Origin: Zobellella maritima
GTDB lineage: Bacteria > Pseudomonadota > Gammaproteobacteria > Enterobacterales > Aeromonadaceae
Direction: 5' to 3'
Length of the DNA: 64,000 bases
Assembly: GCF_003075035.1 (NCBI RefSeq)
Contig: NZ_QCZE01000002.1
Coordinates: 124,001 to 188,000 of the forward strand
Shown: positions 36,462-45,995 of the stretch, in pieces
Numbering within the stretch: the stretch's first letter is position 1
Layout: each line of letters starts with the position of its first letter
Program-made: the position numbers and the translations under genes
Notes under the pieces: generated by a model
Databases searched by the model: none
What the model was told of the DNA's origin: nothing
The model's input: the letters and a program-made list of their open reading frames with translations, nothing else

Positions 36462-36758
36462 GAGTGGTAGCTTGTTCTGGTGGAATCTAACCCTTTGGCC
36501 AGCTTAAGTTCTGTTTGAACGGTGACAAGTAACGGACTTAACACAGCACCATTTGGCTGATGATCTGATAGATGTCAGGATCTGATAAGCAGACCGTCGG
36601 CGGCAGGGTCGAAAAATGCTCCCGCATCGGCGATATTTTGTCATCCATGGTGGTTAAGTGGCACATTTGAGTCTATATGGATGTATTCTCGGCGAGTCTG
36701 CGTTCGCCCCAGGCCTTTGTAACATTCTTGGGCTCAGTTATTTATAAAGGTAATCATT

Positions 36759-37373
36759 ATGTCATATACCTCAGAGCTGGCAGAGCTGGTGGCCACCTGC
36801 CACTGGATTGGCGCCAAGGGCTGGTGCCCGGCCACCGGCGGTAACATGTCGCTACGCCTGGATCTCGACACCTGCCTGGTGACCGAATCGGGCAAGGACA
36901 AGGGCAGCCTGAGCGAGGCGGACTTTCTCAATGTGCGCCTGGCCGACAACGAAGTCGCCGATGGCCGCCGCCCTTCCGCGGAAACCGGCCTGCATACCCT
37001 TATCTACCGGCTGTTGCCGGAAACAGGGACTGTGCTGCATACTCATTCGGTCAATGCCACCGTGCTGTCCCGGGCCGAAACCGGACCGGCGTTGGCGCTG
37101 AACGGCTACGAGATGCAAAAATCCCTGGCTGGCCAGCAGACGCATCAGGATACTGTACTGATCCCGATTTTTGACAATGACCAGGATATCGATGCCCTGG
37201 CCAGGCGGGTGGCGGACCATCATCAATGCCAGCCCCTGGCCTATGGCTTCCTGGTGCGTGGTCATGGTTTGTACTGCTTTGGCAGATCAGTGGCCGAGGC
37301 CCGCCGCCACCTGGACGGGCTGGAGTTTTTATTTCAATGCGAACTGACTCGCAGACTGCTGGAGGCAAAGTGA
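36759..37373 (+). CDS. mtnB: Methylthioribulose-1-phosphate dehydratase
   Basis: 204 aa, class II aldolase fold. Zinc histidines in [14 protein letters not shown] and the later [32 protein letters not shown], plus [14 protein letters not shown] at the N-terminus. It dehydrates 5-methylthioribulose-1-phosphate to the diketo phosphate. Stop overlaps mtnC as GTGA, so the two are translationally coupled. Confidence 0.95.
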   Translation: MSYTSELAELVATCHWIGAKGWCPATGGNMSLRLDLDTCLVTESGKDKGSLSEADFLNVRLADNEVADGRRPSAETGLHTLIYRLLPETGTVLHTHSVNATVLSRAETGPALALNGYEMQKSLAGQQTHQDTVLIPIFDNDQDIDALARRVADHHQCQPLAYGFLVRGHGLYCFGRSVAEARRHLDGLEFLFQCELTRRLLEAK

Positions 37374-38056
37374 TCAAAGCCATCGTTACCGATATAGAAG
37401 GCACCACCAGCGACATCCGCTTCGTGCATCAGGTGCTGTTTCCCTATGCCCGGGAGCGCATTGCAGACTTCGTGCGGGCCACTGCCCATGATGCGGAAGT
37501 CATGGTACTGCTCAATGATGTCCGTGCCGACATGGGCCAGCCCGGAGCCTCGCTGGATGATGTGATCGCCGAGCTGTTGCGCTGGATAGACGAAGATCGC
37601 AAGGCCACCCCGCTGAAGGCCCTGCAGGGCATGATCTGGCGGCACGGTTATATCAACGGCGACTTCAAGGGCCATATTTATGAGGATGCGGTCAATTGCC
37701 TGCAGGACTGGCATAGATCCGGTATTCGTCTCTATGTCTATTCATCCGGTTCGGTGGCGGCCCAACAGCTGTTGTTCGGCTACAGCGAGGCGGGCGATCT
37801 TACCCCGTTGTTCAGCGGTTATTTCGATACCAGGATCGGCGCCAAGCGAGAAGTCGGGGCCTATCAGACCATAGTCCGGGAACTGGCGCTACCGGCGGAC
37901 GAGATCCTGTTCCTGTCGGATATTCACCAGGAGCTGGATGCCGCCGAAACAGCCGGCATGCACACCTGCCAGCTGGTCCGCGACGAGCCCGACCCGGCCA
38001 GCCATCATCGCCAGGTAAGCCGTTTTGATGAAATCAGCCTGACTTCAAAGGAGTGA
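37370..38056 (+). CDS. mtnC: Enolase-phosphatase (HAD)
   Basis: 228 aa from GTG 37370 ([16 protein letters not shown]). The HAD nucleophile region is DIEGTT, typical for MtnC, followed by [15 protein letters not shown] and [18 protein letters not shown] longer open frame upstream lies inside mtnB and is not used; GGAG precedes the GTG by 5 bases. It enolises and dephosphorylates the diketo phosphate to the acireductone. Confidence 0.95.
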   Translation: MIKAIVTDIEGTTSDIRFVHQVLFPYARERIADFVRATAHDAEVMVLLNDVRADMGQPGASLDDVIAELLRWIDEDRKATPLKALQGMIWRHGYINGDFKGHIYEDAVNCLQDWHRSGIRLYVYSSGSVAAQQLLFGYSEAGDLTPLFSGYFDTRIGAKREVGAYQTIVRELALPADEILFLSDIHQELDAAETAGMHTCQLVRDEPDPASHHRQVSRFDEISLTSKE

Positions 38057-38058
38057 CC

Positions 38059-38601
38059 ATGAGTGCCTTGACCATTTTTGCCGACAGCAAGCCTGACCAG
38101 CCGCTGTTTACCAGCCAGGATGGCGCCGAGATCGCCACCGAACTGGCGAAGATTAGTGTGAGTTTCGAACGCTGGCAGGCCGACCGGGAGCTGGCCGCCG
38201 ATGCGGATAACGCCACCATCCTGGCCGCCTATCAGGCCGAGATTGACAAGCTGGTAGCGCGTGCAGGTTATCAGAGCTGGGACGTAGTCAGTATGCAGCC
38301 GGATCACCCTGATCGGGCGGTGTTTCGCGAAAAGTTTCTGTCCGAGCACACCCATGGCGAGGATGAGGTGCGCTTCTTCGTCGAGGGGGCAGGTCTGTTC
38401 TGCCTGCATATCGAGGGCAAGGTGTATCAGGTACTGTGCGAGAAGAACGATCTGATCTCGGTGCCGGCCAATACCCGCCACTGGTTTGATATGGGTCCGG
38501 CGCCGCGCTTCACCGCCATCCGCCTATTCAACAACCCGGAGGGCTGGGTCGCCCAGTTCACCGGCGACGCCATCGCCGACGGCTTCCCCAAGCTGGATTG
38601 A
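38059..38601 (+). CDS. mtnD: Acireductone dioxygenase
   Basis: 180 aa from ATG 38059 (AAAGGAG 5 bp ahead; an in-frame GTG at 38053 overlaps that site). Cupin metal ligands: [18 protein letters not shown] (H-x-H-x4-E) and [10 protein letters not shown]. The Fe(II) form produces 2-keto-4-methylthiobutyrate and formate; a Ni form produces CO and methylthiopropionate. Third gene of mtnBCD, nearly touching mtnC. Confidence 0.95.
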   Translation: MSALTIFADSKPDQPLFTSQDGAEIATELAKISVSFERWQADRELAADADNATILAAYQAEIDKLVARAGYQSWDVVSMQPDHPDRAVFREKFLSEHTHGEDEVRFFVEGAGLFCLHIEGKVYQVLCEKNDLISVPANTRHWFDMGPAPRFTAIRLFNNPEGWVAQFTGDAIADGFPKLD

Positions 38602-38622
38602 CAAGTTTTTCCTGCAGCCAAC

Positions 38623-38661
38623 CATTGCGCCCAGGCTGACACTTCGAGCCTGGGCGCAATG
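38623..38661. terminator. Strong hairpin after mtnD (terminator-like, no T-run)
   Basis: A perfect 15-bp stem: CATTGCGCCCAGGCT (38623-38637), 9-base loop, AGCCTGGGCGCAATG (38647-38661). It begins 21 bp after the mtnD stop. No T-tract follows, so it may act as a 3' stabiliser or weak terminator. Confidence 0.55.
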
Positions 38662-38669
38662 TCGTCCTG

Positions 38670-38884
38670 GAGGGCCGATATGCGCGATGACATGCCATCA
38701 ACTGAAAAATAGAGTTAATGAATCCTTCCAGTGCCCTCAGTGGCAGGCCAAAGAAGGCCTTGAGCATGAGGGCGGGTTGCTGATGTTGTACCGCGCTTTG
38801 CCCATCTGTCCGATCCTGAGTCCGTTCGTCAGGCGATCAGATCATGAGTGAGACAGATAGTGCATTGATTTAAGAAACAACGCC
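38670..38884 (-). mobile_element. IS903-like (IS5 family) transposase remnant, left flank of mesXD
   Basis: Minus strand. The element end is GGCGTTGTTTCTTAAATC (38884-38867), similar to the IS903-type inverted repeat GGCTTTGTTG. Inside is an N-terminal transposase block containing FFGLPLRALEGFINSIF (about 38764-38705). The reading frame is broken and the rest of the element is missing. It is in the same orientation as, and shares about 110 bp of diverged sequence with, the remnant at 41170-41486. It runs into the last codons of mesD. Confidence 0.65.
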
Positions 38885-39913
38885 CTGGGCCGAGAGTTCT
38901 CTGCGGAGGATTTCTGCACCTGCACTTAAGGCATTTAGCTTGCCTCTTGCTACTCGACGAGATAAGGGGGCCATGCCACAGTTGGTACAAGGGTAGAGCT
39001 TGTCGGCATCTACAAACTTAAGTGCGCTTCGCAGAGTATTGGCTACTTCCTCTGGCGTTTCAATGCTATTGGTTGCAACATCAATGGCCCCTACCATCAC
39101 CTTTTTACCTCGAATGAGTTCAAGCAGCTCGATTGGAACACGAGAGTTGTGACATTCTAATGAGATAATATCGATATTAGATTTTTGCAGTTTGGGAAAG
39201 ACCTCTTCATACTGTCTCCACTCAGAACCCAATGTCTTTTTCCAATCTGTATTGGCTTTGATGCCATAGCCATAGCAAATGTGCACAGCAGTTTCACATT
39301 TTAGGCCCTCAATTGCTCTTTCTAAAACAGCAATTCCCCAATCATTTACCTCATCAAAAAAAACATTAAATGCAGGCTCATCAAATTGAATAATGTCAAC
39401 ACCAGCTGCCTCTAATTCCTTAGCTTCTTGATTGAGTATGTTGGCAAACTCCCAGGCTAGCTTTTCACGGCTTTTATAATGGTTATCATAAAGAGTATCT
39501 ATCATAGTCATAGGTCCAGGCAGGGCCCATTTAATGGGTTTGTTGGTTTGCTTACGTAAAAATTTGGCATCGTCAACAAAAACTGGCTTTTGGCGACTTA
39601 CTGCACCAACGATCGTCGGTACACTCGCATCATAGCGATCACGAATTTTCACGGTCTTACGTTTCTCAAAATCAACACCGCTAAGGTGTTCAATAAACGT
39701 CGTCACAAAATGTTGGCGTGTTTGTTCGCCATCACTGACAATATCAATACCTGCTTGTTGCTGCTCTTGCAACGACACACGTAAAGCATCCTGTTTACCC
39801 TCAATTAATTCATCTTCTTGCAATTTCCAGGGTGACCAAAGTGTCTCAGGTTGTGCAAGCCAAGAAGGTTTTGGTAAACTGCCTGCCGTTGAAGTGGGTA
39901 ATAATTTTTTCAT
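38870..39913 (-). CDS. mesD: Core-MetE methionine synthase, folate-independent (MesD type)
   Basis: 347 aa, equal to the catalytic C-terminal domain of MetE only. Zinc/active-site motifs: VHICYGYG, SLECHNSRVP, CTNCGMAPLSRR; N-terminal TSTAGSLPKPSWL. Length and pairing with DUF1852 (MesX) identify the MesD family, which makes methionine from homocysteine with an unknown, non-folate methyl donor and needs MesX and oxygen (known from Acinetobacter work). The last four residues and stop (GVVS*) lie in the inverted-repeat end of an IS remnant, so the native C-terminus was probably trimmed. AT-rich relative to neighbours. Confidence 0.88.
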   Translation of the reverse strand: MKKLLPTSTAGSLPKPSWLAQPETLWSPWKLQEDELIEGKQDALRVSLQEQQQAGIDIVSDGEQTRQHFVTTFIEHLSGVDFEKRKTVKIRDRYDASVPTIVGAVSRQKPVFVDDAKFLRKQTNKPIKWALPGPMTMIDTLYDNHYKSREKLAWEFANILNQEAKELEAAGVDIIQFDEPAFNVFFDEVNDWGIAVLERAIEGLKCETAVHICYGYGIKANTDWKKTLGSEWRQYEEVFPKLQKSNIDIISLECHNSRVPIELLELIRGKKVMVGAIDVATNSIETPEEVANTLRSALKFVDADKLYPCTNCGMAPLSRRVARGKLNALSAGAEILRRELSAQGVVS

Positions 39914-39956
39914 GATAAGTACCGTTTTATATGCTCGTCAATTATAAATCCCGAAT

Positions 39957-40940
39957 TTAGGAGGAGTAGCTAGCAGACCATTGCTCAAGAATAGATTGGT
40001 ATGGTTTGATGAAGTGCTCTTCAGCAAACTCCCCCTGCTTAATACCTAACTTGCTACGTTCTTCTCGATCATAAACAATTTGAGTTAATGAATGATCCAG
40101 ATTCTTCAAACTTGGTTTATAGCACTTTCCTGCTGCAGCGTTAGCATTATAAATCTCAGGTCGGTAAATCTTTTGAAAAGTTTCCATCGTGCTGATGGTG
40201 CTTATAAGCTCAAGATTACTGTAATCATTAAGTAAATCACCAAAGAAATAAAAAGCCAGAGGCGCAACGCTATTTGACGGCATAAAGTAACGAACTTCCA
40301 ACCCCATTTTTTTGAAATATTGTTCGGTCAAAGATGATTCGTTTGGCTGGTATTCAACACCCAATGCGGGATGCTGATTTTCAGTCCGATAATAGGTCTT
40401 GTTATCTGAAACACTGAGGCAGATAACAGGTGGTTTAATAAAGTTTTGTTTGTAAGTGTCTGAATTAACAAAACACTTAAAGAGTTTTCCATGCAGATCG
40501 CCAAAATTATCTGGAATGCTAAATTTGGGTTGATTCTTGTTATGTTTCAATAGTAATACACTGAAATCATAATCTCGTACATAAGAGGAAAAATTATTTC
40601 CTACAATACCTTCAATACGTTTGTTAGTTTTGTGGTCAACAATGTTTGTTTTCAATATTTCAATCGTAGGAAAGGTATGACCATTGCCTTCATTATCAAT
40701 ATCCATATCAACGGAAATAATCTCCAGTTCGACAGAATAACGATCTCCTTTGGGATTATCCCAATGCGCCAAGGCATTGAAACGATTGTCAATCATCTTT
40801 AAGGCGTTGCGCAAGTTCTCTTGGCGGCTCTCTCCTCTAGCCAAATTAGCAAAGTTGGTAGTAATACGCGTATTGTCTGAGGGTTGATAATTTTCATCGA
40901 AACCAATGCTGTCTATAGCAAATGTAAAGTCGTTACTCAT
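39957..40940 (-). CDS. mesX: MesX (DUF1852), partner of MesD
   Basis: 327 aa DUF1852 protein: FTFAIDSIGFDENYQPSDNTR at the N-terminus, QHPALGVEYQPNESSLTEQYF and MGLEVRYFMPSNSVAPLAFYFFGDL. MesX is required for MesD activity, and its biochemical role, perhaps oxygen-dependent methyl-donor generation, is not known. Transcribed before mesD with a 43-bp gap. A MetJ operator lies about 130 bp upstream. Confidence 0.88.
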   Translation of the reverse strand: MSNDFTFAIDSIGFDENYQPSDNTRITTNFANLARGESRQENLRNALKMIDNRFNALAHWDNPKGDRYSVELEIISVDMDIDNEGNGHTFPTIEILKTNIVDHKTNKRIEGIVGNNFSSYVRDYDFSVLLLKHNKNQPKFSIPDNFGDLHGKLFKCFVNSDTYKQNFIKPPVICLSVSDNKTYYRTENQHPALGVEYQPNESSLTEQYFKKMGLEVRYFMPSNSVAPLAFYFFGDLLNDYSNLELISTISTMETFQKIYRPEIYNANAAAGKCYKPSLKNLDHSLTQIVYDREERSKLGIKQGEFAEEHFIKPYQSILEQWSASYSS

Positions 40941-41070
40941 CGTGATCTGGCATCCAATTTTCCGAGATAAAATCTGAATTTATTACTTGCTCTCTATGGG
41001 CTTGCTGACTCTTAAATCACCAAGCTGCACAGTTTTTTCTGGTTTTTGTCTAATTAACAATCAACTGCAA

Positions 41071-41102
41071 TGTTATCTAGAAGTCCAGATGTCTAGAGCA
41101 AA
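41071..41102. promoter_or_regulatory. MetJ operator before mesXD
   Basis: Consecutive 8-mers TGTTATCT, AGAAGTCC, AGATGTCT, AGAGCAAA from 41071; matches to AGACGTCT are 4, 6, 7 and 3. It is positioned to repress mesXD when S-adenosylmethionine is high. Confidence 0.7.
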
Positions 41103-41169
41103 GCGTAGATATGTTATACAGGGGTAGTTACATGAAAAATAATGATTTCATTGCATCAAATTATGAACA

Positions 41170-41486
41170 AAGCTCATGATTGATTGTAAACCAGTGCTCT
41201 GCCAGTTGAGCGGTGTGCCACCTTCACGGTTTGTGCGCACTTATAGATGCAGCGGTATCCGGCGGGTCAGGGTACGTCTATCAGCTGAAAAATGGCGGTA
41301 CCGCTGCCGGATAGCCTCTTCATCCATCAGGAAGGTCAGTAAACAGCGATGGAGCAAGGCCAGGATGTAATGCCGTCAGTTGCTGATGTTGTGACGTGCT
41401 TTACCCAGCTGTGTACTCCAGAGTCCGTTTGTTAGTTGTTCAGATCATGGGGGAGACAGATAGTTCACTGTATAGGAAGCAACGCC
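41170..41486 (-). mobile_element. IS903-like (IS5 family) transposase remnant, right flank of mesXD
   Basis: Minus strand. Element end GGCGTTGCTTCCTATAC (41486-41470). From about 41290 the transposase middle is readable with stops: FQLIDVP, GYRCIYKCAQTVKVAHRSTGR, equivalent to the LDVPxPDYSCISKRAKTV region of IS903-type transposases. The first ~110 bp match the 38776-38884 remnant in direct orientation. Confidence 0.6.
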
Positions 41487-41543
41487 ACCTGACGGTAGCT
41501 GTATTAGTGAAAAGATATGTGAGTTTAAAGGTAAGGCTGGTCA

Positions 41544-42428
41544 TTACCTGATATTCTGAGCCTGAGCAATGAAATCACTCAGGTAATTAATCTGTTCTTC
41601 GCCTTTTCTAATTCCCAAAAAGATTTGTTTTCTAATCCCTTGTTTACCGAACCGGAGGCTTTTAATGGCCATTGTTTTGGCGAACTCATCTACTAACCAA
41701 CCAGGCAAGGCACAGACGCCTCTGCCTGCTGCCACCATTTGCAACATTATTTCCGTAGTTTCGATGGTCTTGTGTTTTTTGACCGTACATTTTGCGGGGT
41801 TCAAAAACTGACTGTAAACATCCAGCCGCTCAGGCTCTACCGGATAGCTAAATAAAACTTCTTCATTTAGCTGTTCAGGCATGACCGAGTCTTGCATGGC
41901 AAGGCGGTGAGATGCCGAAACGACAAGTCTATGCTCATAGTCAAATACCGGTATAAACGTCACCTTGGGTTTATACAAGGGATCAGGTGTGACGAGGATA
42001 TCTATCTCGTAGCTATGCAAGGCGCCTAGACCACCGAACTGAAATTCCTGCTTCACGTCAATATCAACGTTTGGCCACTTTTCAAGATAAGGTTTAATTA
42101 CTTTTAACAACCATTGATAGCAAGGGTGGCATTCCATGCCGATGTGAAGTGAACCCATTTCGCCTTTCGCTATCTGACGTAATAGTAGTTCAGTGTGTTT
42201 GAATTGCGGCAATACCCGATTGGCAAGAGTCAAAATTTGTTCACCAGCATTGGTAAGGCACAAGTTTCTACCTTCTTTTTGCCAAACAGGTGTTTTGATC
42301 TGGCCTTCTAATTTTTTTATGCTATGACTCAATGCAGACTGGGATAAATTCAACGATTCAGCAGCTTGGGTTAACGTTCCTTGCTCTTTTATTGCTGCCA
42401 GTACTTCAAGGTGAAACCGCTCCAACAT
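41544..42428 (-). CDS. metR: MetR-like LysR regulator
   Basis: 294 aa. HTH LEVLAAIKEQGTLTQAAESLNLSQSALSHSIKKLEG. The effector domain carries the MetR-specific stretches IGMECHPCYQWLLKVIKPYLEKWPNVDIDV, FDYEHRLVVSASHRLA, LFSYPVEPERLDVYSQFLNPA and MVAAGRGVCALPGWLVDEF. MetR uses homocysteine as co-effector to activate methionine synthase genes. Here it would regulate mesXD. A perfect MetR site precedes it, indicating autoregulation. AT-rich like mesXD. Confidence 0.88.
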   Translation of the reverse strand: MLERFHLEVLAAIKEQGTLTQAAESLNLSQSALSHSIKKLEGQIKTPVWQKEGRNLCLTNAGEQILTLANRVLPQFKHTELLLRQIAKGEMGSLHIGMECHPCYQWLLKVIKPYLEKWPNVDIDVKQEFQFGGLGALHSYEIDILVTPDPLYKPKVTFIPVFDYEHRLVVSASHRLAMQDSVMPEQLNEEVLFSYPVEPERLDVYSQFLNPAKCTVKKHKTIETTEIMLQMVAAGRGVCALPGWLVDEFAKTMAIKSLRFGKQGIRKQIFLGIRKGEEQINYLSDFIAQAQNIR

Positions 42429-42741
42429 AACTTAACTCCGGTCTTTTTAGTACTTGATATTATGAATATAATTCATGACTTATTGAAAGTATATCATTGT
42501 TTTCATTGATTAATGTCGTTATTTATTCTCGGCATGTACTGAGGGGCGGCAACAAACGTCAATAAGGGAGTTGTAATAAGATCGGCTAATGACTTGAGTT
42601 TAATATCTACACATCCTTGTTAAAAAAGTTTCTGGTAAAAGCGATTAAATAATGAAAGATAGAAATCCTTAACTAAATTGGAAATGCATTAATATAATGC
42701 TGCCGGTAATTAATTTTAGCTCTTGTTCACTCTTGGACTCG
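42429..42741. other. AT-rich intergenic region between metR and the chromate transporter genes
   Basis: 313 bp, no gene. It holds the MetR site at 42463-42475; otherwise nothing recognised. Confidence 0.5.
42463..42475. promoter_or_regulatory. MetR binding site
   Basis: TGAATATAATTCA is an exact match to the MetR consensus TGAA-N5-TTCA, 35 bp upstream of the metR-like start codon. Confidence 0.75.
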
Positions 42742-43272
42742 TTAGTTGAGCAGCAACCCGCCATAAATAAGTGAGCAAAAGACTACCAGAGCCGGGTGGA
42801 TTTTAAATCTAATCAGGGCAATGCCTGAGAATGCAGCTATTACTAGCATATGTATCGGACCTGAGTTCTCAATCCCTTCGGTAAAGAATCCCATGGTCAA
42901 CCAAGCCATCATCAGAGCGATAACTGGCCGTACCCACTGGCTCATGCGCTTTACACGGAATGAATTACGATAGCGATAAAGTACACCAAGGGAGCCTAAC
43001 ATTAATAATAATGAAGGGACTACAGTGGCAAACACGGCAACCATCGCACCGGTAATGCCAGCCACTTCGTAGCCCACGTAGCCCGCCATCTTTGTTGCGA
43101 TGGGGCTGGGGAGTGCATTACCCAGCGCCAAGGTTTCAGCAAATTCTTGAGAGTTCATCCAGCCATAATGGCCAACCACCTCTGATTCAATTAGCGGGAT
43201 GATCGCCGGCCCGCCACCATAGCCGATGATGTTTGGAACAAAAAAAGCACAGAACAGATCCCAGTAAATCAT
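42742..43272 (-). CDS. Chromate transporter, short-chain subunit 2
   Basis: 176 aa, half-size CHR-family protein: FFVPNIIGYGGGPAIIPLIESEVV and LALGNALPSPIATKMAGYVGYEVAG carry the G-G-G-P and L-P-G/S-P motifs. Overlaps its partner by 4 bp. Paired short CHR proteins act together as an anion (chromate/sulfate) transporter. Confidence 0.9.
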   Translation of the reverse strand: MIYWDLFCAFFVPNIIGYGGGPAIIPLIESEVVGHYGWMNSQEFAETLALGNALPSPIATKMAGYVGYEVAGITGAMVAVFATVVPSLLLMLGSLGVLYRYRNSFRVKRMSQWVRPVIALMMAWLTMGFFTEGIENSGPIHMLVIAAFSGIALIRFKIHPALVVFCSLIYGGLLLN

Positions 43273-43838
43273 TCAGTGGCCTCGTTATTTTTGTATGTCT
43301 GTTCGGGGAGCAGCCATGCCATCATCAGTAAACTGCCAATAATCCAACCCGGATGGATTCCCAGCCAATAGATAAGCACTCCGGCCACAATCATAATAAT
43401 TAAGCTTACGAACAGTCCAAGGGTCTTGTGGGATTTATCCCAAAAATCCCAAGTCAGTTGACCCATCATGACCATGACTACAGGTACGACTGCTTGGCCC
43501 ATGCCCTGAATCCAGCCAATATCCCGATATCGACTAAAAATACTTAGCAATAGGATCATTCCTGCAATCATCGGCAGAATAACGGCCAGGACTGCACTGA
43601 TACAACCAAGTACACCACCAACGCGATATCCGATATACCCGGGGAGCTTAGTGGCTATTGGCCCCGGCAAGACGTTGGCAATGGCTAGTACATCGGCAAA
43701 TTCTTCCTCTTCGAGCCAGCCGTAACGTTTGACCACTTCTTGATGCACGAGAGGGATCATCGCAGGCCCTCCACCGAATCCAAGCAGGCCGATACGTATA
43801 AAGGCCATGAAGAGAGAGCCTTGTGATGCTGGCTTCAT
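43269..43838 (-). CDS. Chromate transporter, short-chain subunit 1
   Basis: 189 aa from ATG 43838 (GAGG site ahead; the frame runs 42 bp further up without one). Motifs FIRIGLLGFGGGPAMIPLVHQEVV and LAIANVLPGPIATKLPGYIGYRVGG. Transcribed first, coupled to the second half. Exports chromate in characterised family members, but near sulfur genes another oxyanion is possible. Confidence 0.9.
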   Translation of the reverse strand: MKPASQGSLFMAFIRIGLLGFGGGPAMIPLVHQEVVKRYGWLEEEEFADVLAIANVLPGPIATKLPGYIGYRVGGVLGCISAVLAVILPMIAGMILLLSIFSRYRDIGWIQGMGQAVVPVVMVMMGQLTWDFWDKSHKTLGLFVSLIIMIVAGVLIYWLGIHPGWIIGSLLMMAWLLPEQTYKNNEATE

Positions 43839-44048
43839 ACGAAATGCCTCGCATGCAAGCAAGGCATGAGGCAAAAACAAAAAGATGTTATCTTCAGATG
43901 AAGAGTGCCCATAAAGTATTTTTCCTGATTAATCGTTATTTTTATGAAAAATCGATTATTATCGGAATCTATACTTAACGTAACGTTGCGTCAACTCTTA
44001 AATAACTGATCCTAATAGTGCTACATCGACAGGGCCGGTAAGCAGACA

Positions 44049-44117
44049 CGCCGTAAACTCATCCCTGGGGGCTCCGCCGCGCCATCCCTGGCGCAGAGGG
44101 TCCGCTTAGCGGAACCC
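44049..44117. repeat. Palindromic intergenic repeat (REP-like)
   Basis: GC-rich stretch in a 350-bp gap between the divergent chromate and gntR genes. Hairpin GCGCCA-TCCC-TGGCGC (44079-44094) and near-hairpin GGTCCGC-TTA-GCGGAACC (44099-44116). The wording resembles dispersed intergenic repeats I have seen in marine gammaproteobacteria; only one copy is in this window. Confidence 0.45.
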
Positions 44118-44187
44118 AGTCACTGTCGGGAGTGATCTACCATTCGGAGCAGTTATTTAATTCAGAATGGTTTAATCAGGAGAAATA

Positions 44188-44859
44188 GTGGACATGAAGC
44201 ACACGAGTAGCAGTACCACGGCGGCGAGCTGTATGTTCAAGACATTACGCCAGGACCTGATCAGCGGACGCTTTGCTGCGGGAGAGAAAATCTCTATCAG
44301 TGCGCTCAAGGAGCATTACCAAGTAGGATTGAGCCCACTTCGTGAAGCGCTGAACAGGCTGGCTGCCTACGGCCTGCTTATCCAGGAGAATCAACGTGGT
44401 TTTCGTGTGCCTAAACTGTCGCACAACGAGCTTGATGACATTACCGACATGCGCTGCAAGCTGGAAGGGATGGCGTTAGAGCGGGCCATATCCAACGGAG
44501 ATGCAGAGTGGGAGTCCCAGCTGGTAGCAGCTGCATATCGACTAAATCGTGTGGAGCATGGTCAAGTGGAGACCTCTGAGTGGGAGGCTGTTCATGTGCA
44601 CTTTCACCGGACACTGGTAGCTCCTTGTGGCTCCGAGTGGTTAACGCGTTTCATCGAGCAATTGCATGATCAATTTGATAGGTACCGACGTTTGGCTCCG
44701 CCGATACCTGAAAGCCGTACTATTTTGGACGCACAGCATAATGAACTCGTAGAGCTGGCACTCCAACGTAGGACTATTGAGGCTCAAGAATTATTAACAG
44801 AACATATCCGTTTGTCCTATAAGATAGCGCTGGGTAGCTGTCGGGATCAGCATGATTGA
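44188..44859 (+). CDS. GntR-family (FCD) transcriptional regulator
   Basis: 223 aa from GTG 44188, 5 bp after AGGAG (ATG at 44194 possible). HTH: LRQDLISGRFAAGEKISISALKEHYQVGLSPLREALNRLAAYGLL, then FCD effector domain with DMRCKLEGMALERAI, HVHFHRTLVAPCGSEWL and the metal-binding histidines (H in VHVHFHR, AQHNELVELAL, TEHIRLSY). Target unknown. It is divergent from the chromate genes and convergent with mtnA. Confidence 0.88.
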   Translation: MDMKHTSSSTTAASCMFKTLRQDLISGRFAAGEKISISALKEHYQVGLSPLREALNRLAAYGLLIQENQRGFRVPKLSHNELDDITDMRCKLEGMALERAISNGDAEWESQLVAAAYRLNRVEHGQVETSEWEAVHVHFHRTLVAPCGSEWLTRFIEQLHDQFDRYRRLAPPIPESRTILDAQHNELVELALQRRTIEAQELLTEHIRLSYKIALGSCRDQHD

Positions 44860-44915
44860 GCATGCAGTGGCGCCTGCCATTCTGTAGCTGCGTTTGTGCG
44901 CACCTGCTGCCTATA

Positions 44916-45947
44916 TTACCGCAAGGCTTGTTTGAAGATGCCTGCCTCGACCTGCTGCGGGGTGACTACGCCGGTATCCAGCACCCAGCCGCTGATAAGC
45001 TCGGCCGGGGTGACATCGAAAGCGGGGTTGAACACCCGCGCCCGCTCCGGGGCCCATTGGCAACTGCCGAAACTGCCGGAAACACCGGTGACCTCCGTCG
45101 GCTCACGCTGCTCGATGGGAATGGCGCTGCCATCGGGGCAGCTGGGATCGTGGGTGGTGTGCGGCGCGGCCACATAGAAGGGGATGCCATGGTGCCGGGC
45201 CAGCACCGCCAGGTTATAGGTGCCTATCTTGTTGGCGACGTCGCCGTTGGCGGCGATGCGATCGGCACCGACCCAGATGGCGTCCACCTCGCCCCGGGCC
45301 ATGGCTACTGCGGCCATGGAGTCACAGATCAGCTGATAGGGTATATCCAGCTCGCCCAGCTCCCAGGCGGTGAGCCGGCCGCCCTGTAGCAGGGGACGGG
45401 TTTCATCCACCCACACGCCGGTGACCTTGCCCTGCTCATGGGCCCGACGGATCACTCCCAGGGCGGTGCCGATGCCTGCGGTGGCCAGGCCACCGGTATT
45501 GCAGTGGGTCAGCAGCCGACTGCCGGGGCTGACCAGCTCGCTGCCGTGCATGGCAATGGCATCGCACAGTGCCCTGTCTTCGTCTACCAGCCGATAGGCC
45601 TCGGCGATAACCGCGCTGACCATGTCGGGCTGCCCGATGGCCTGGGCCATGCGATCCAGGTTGTTCATCAGGTTGACTGCGGTGGGACGGGATGCGCGCA
45701 GGGTGAGCAGTGATTGCTGCAGCTCGGCCTGGTCGACGCCACGGCTGGCGAGCACCGCCAGCAGCAGGCTGGCGGACAGGCCGATCAGCGGCGCGCCGCG
45801 CACCTTGAGGGCGCGGATATAGGAGACCAGTTCTTCAACCGACTCGCAGGGCAGCCACAGGCTTTGCTGGGGCAGGGCCTGCTGGTCCAGTATCCACAGG
45901 CGGCCATCGGTCAGTTTCAGGCTGGTGGCGGCAAGGTCTTTCATCAT
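44916..45947 (-). CDS. mtnA: Methylthioribose-1-phosphate isomerase
   Basis: 343 aa, start ATG 45947 with GAGGAG 7 bp ahead. eIF2B-like fold: [38 protein letters not shown] (catalytic Cys) and [20 protein letters not shown] (catalytic Asp). Converts methylthioribose-1-phosphate to methylthioribulose-1-phosphate. Divergent from mtnK with shared MetJ boxes. Confidence 0.95.
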   Translation of the reverse strand: MMKDLAATSLKLTDGRLWILDQQALPQQSLWLPCESVEELVSYIRALKVRGAPLIGLSASLLLAVLASRGVDQAELQQSLLTLRASRPTAVNLMNNLDRMAQAIGQPDMVSAVIAEAYRLVDEDRALCDAIAMHGSELVSPGSRLLTHCNTGGLATAGIGTALGVIRRAHEQGKVTGVWVDETRPLLQGGRLTAWELGELDIPYQLICDSMAAVAMARGEVDAIWVGADRIAANGDVANKIGTYNLAVLARHHGIPFYVAAPHTTHDPSCPDGSAIPIEQREPTEVTGVSGSFGSCQWAPERARVFNPAFDVTPAELISGWVLDTGVVTPQQVEAGIFKQALR

Positions 45948-45995
45948 CACAGGGCTCCTCTCGGCGGTTGCGCATCTGCCACCATTCTGCCAACA

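Noticed and set aside
36680-36705. GGATGTAT near mtnB as a further met box
   Set aside because: Neighbouring 8-mers in phase match the MetJ box poorly, so no tandem array.
41105-41185. TGAA...TTCA as a second MetR site near mesX (around 41131)
   Set aside because: Spacer is 10 bases, not the 5 required by the MetR consensus.
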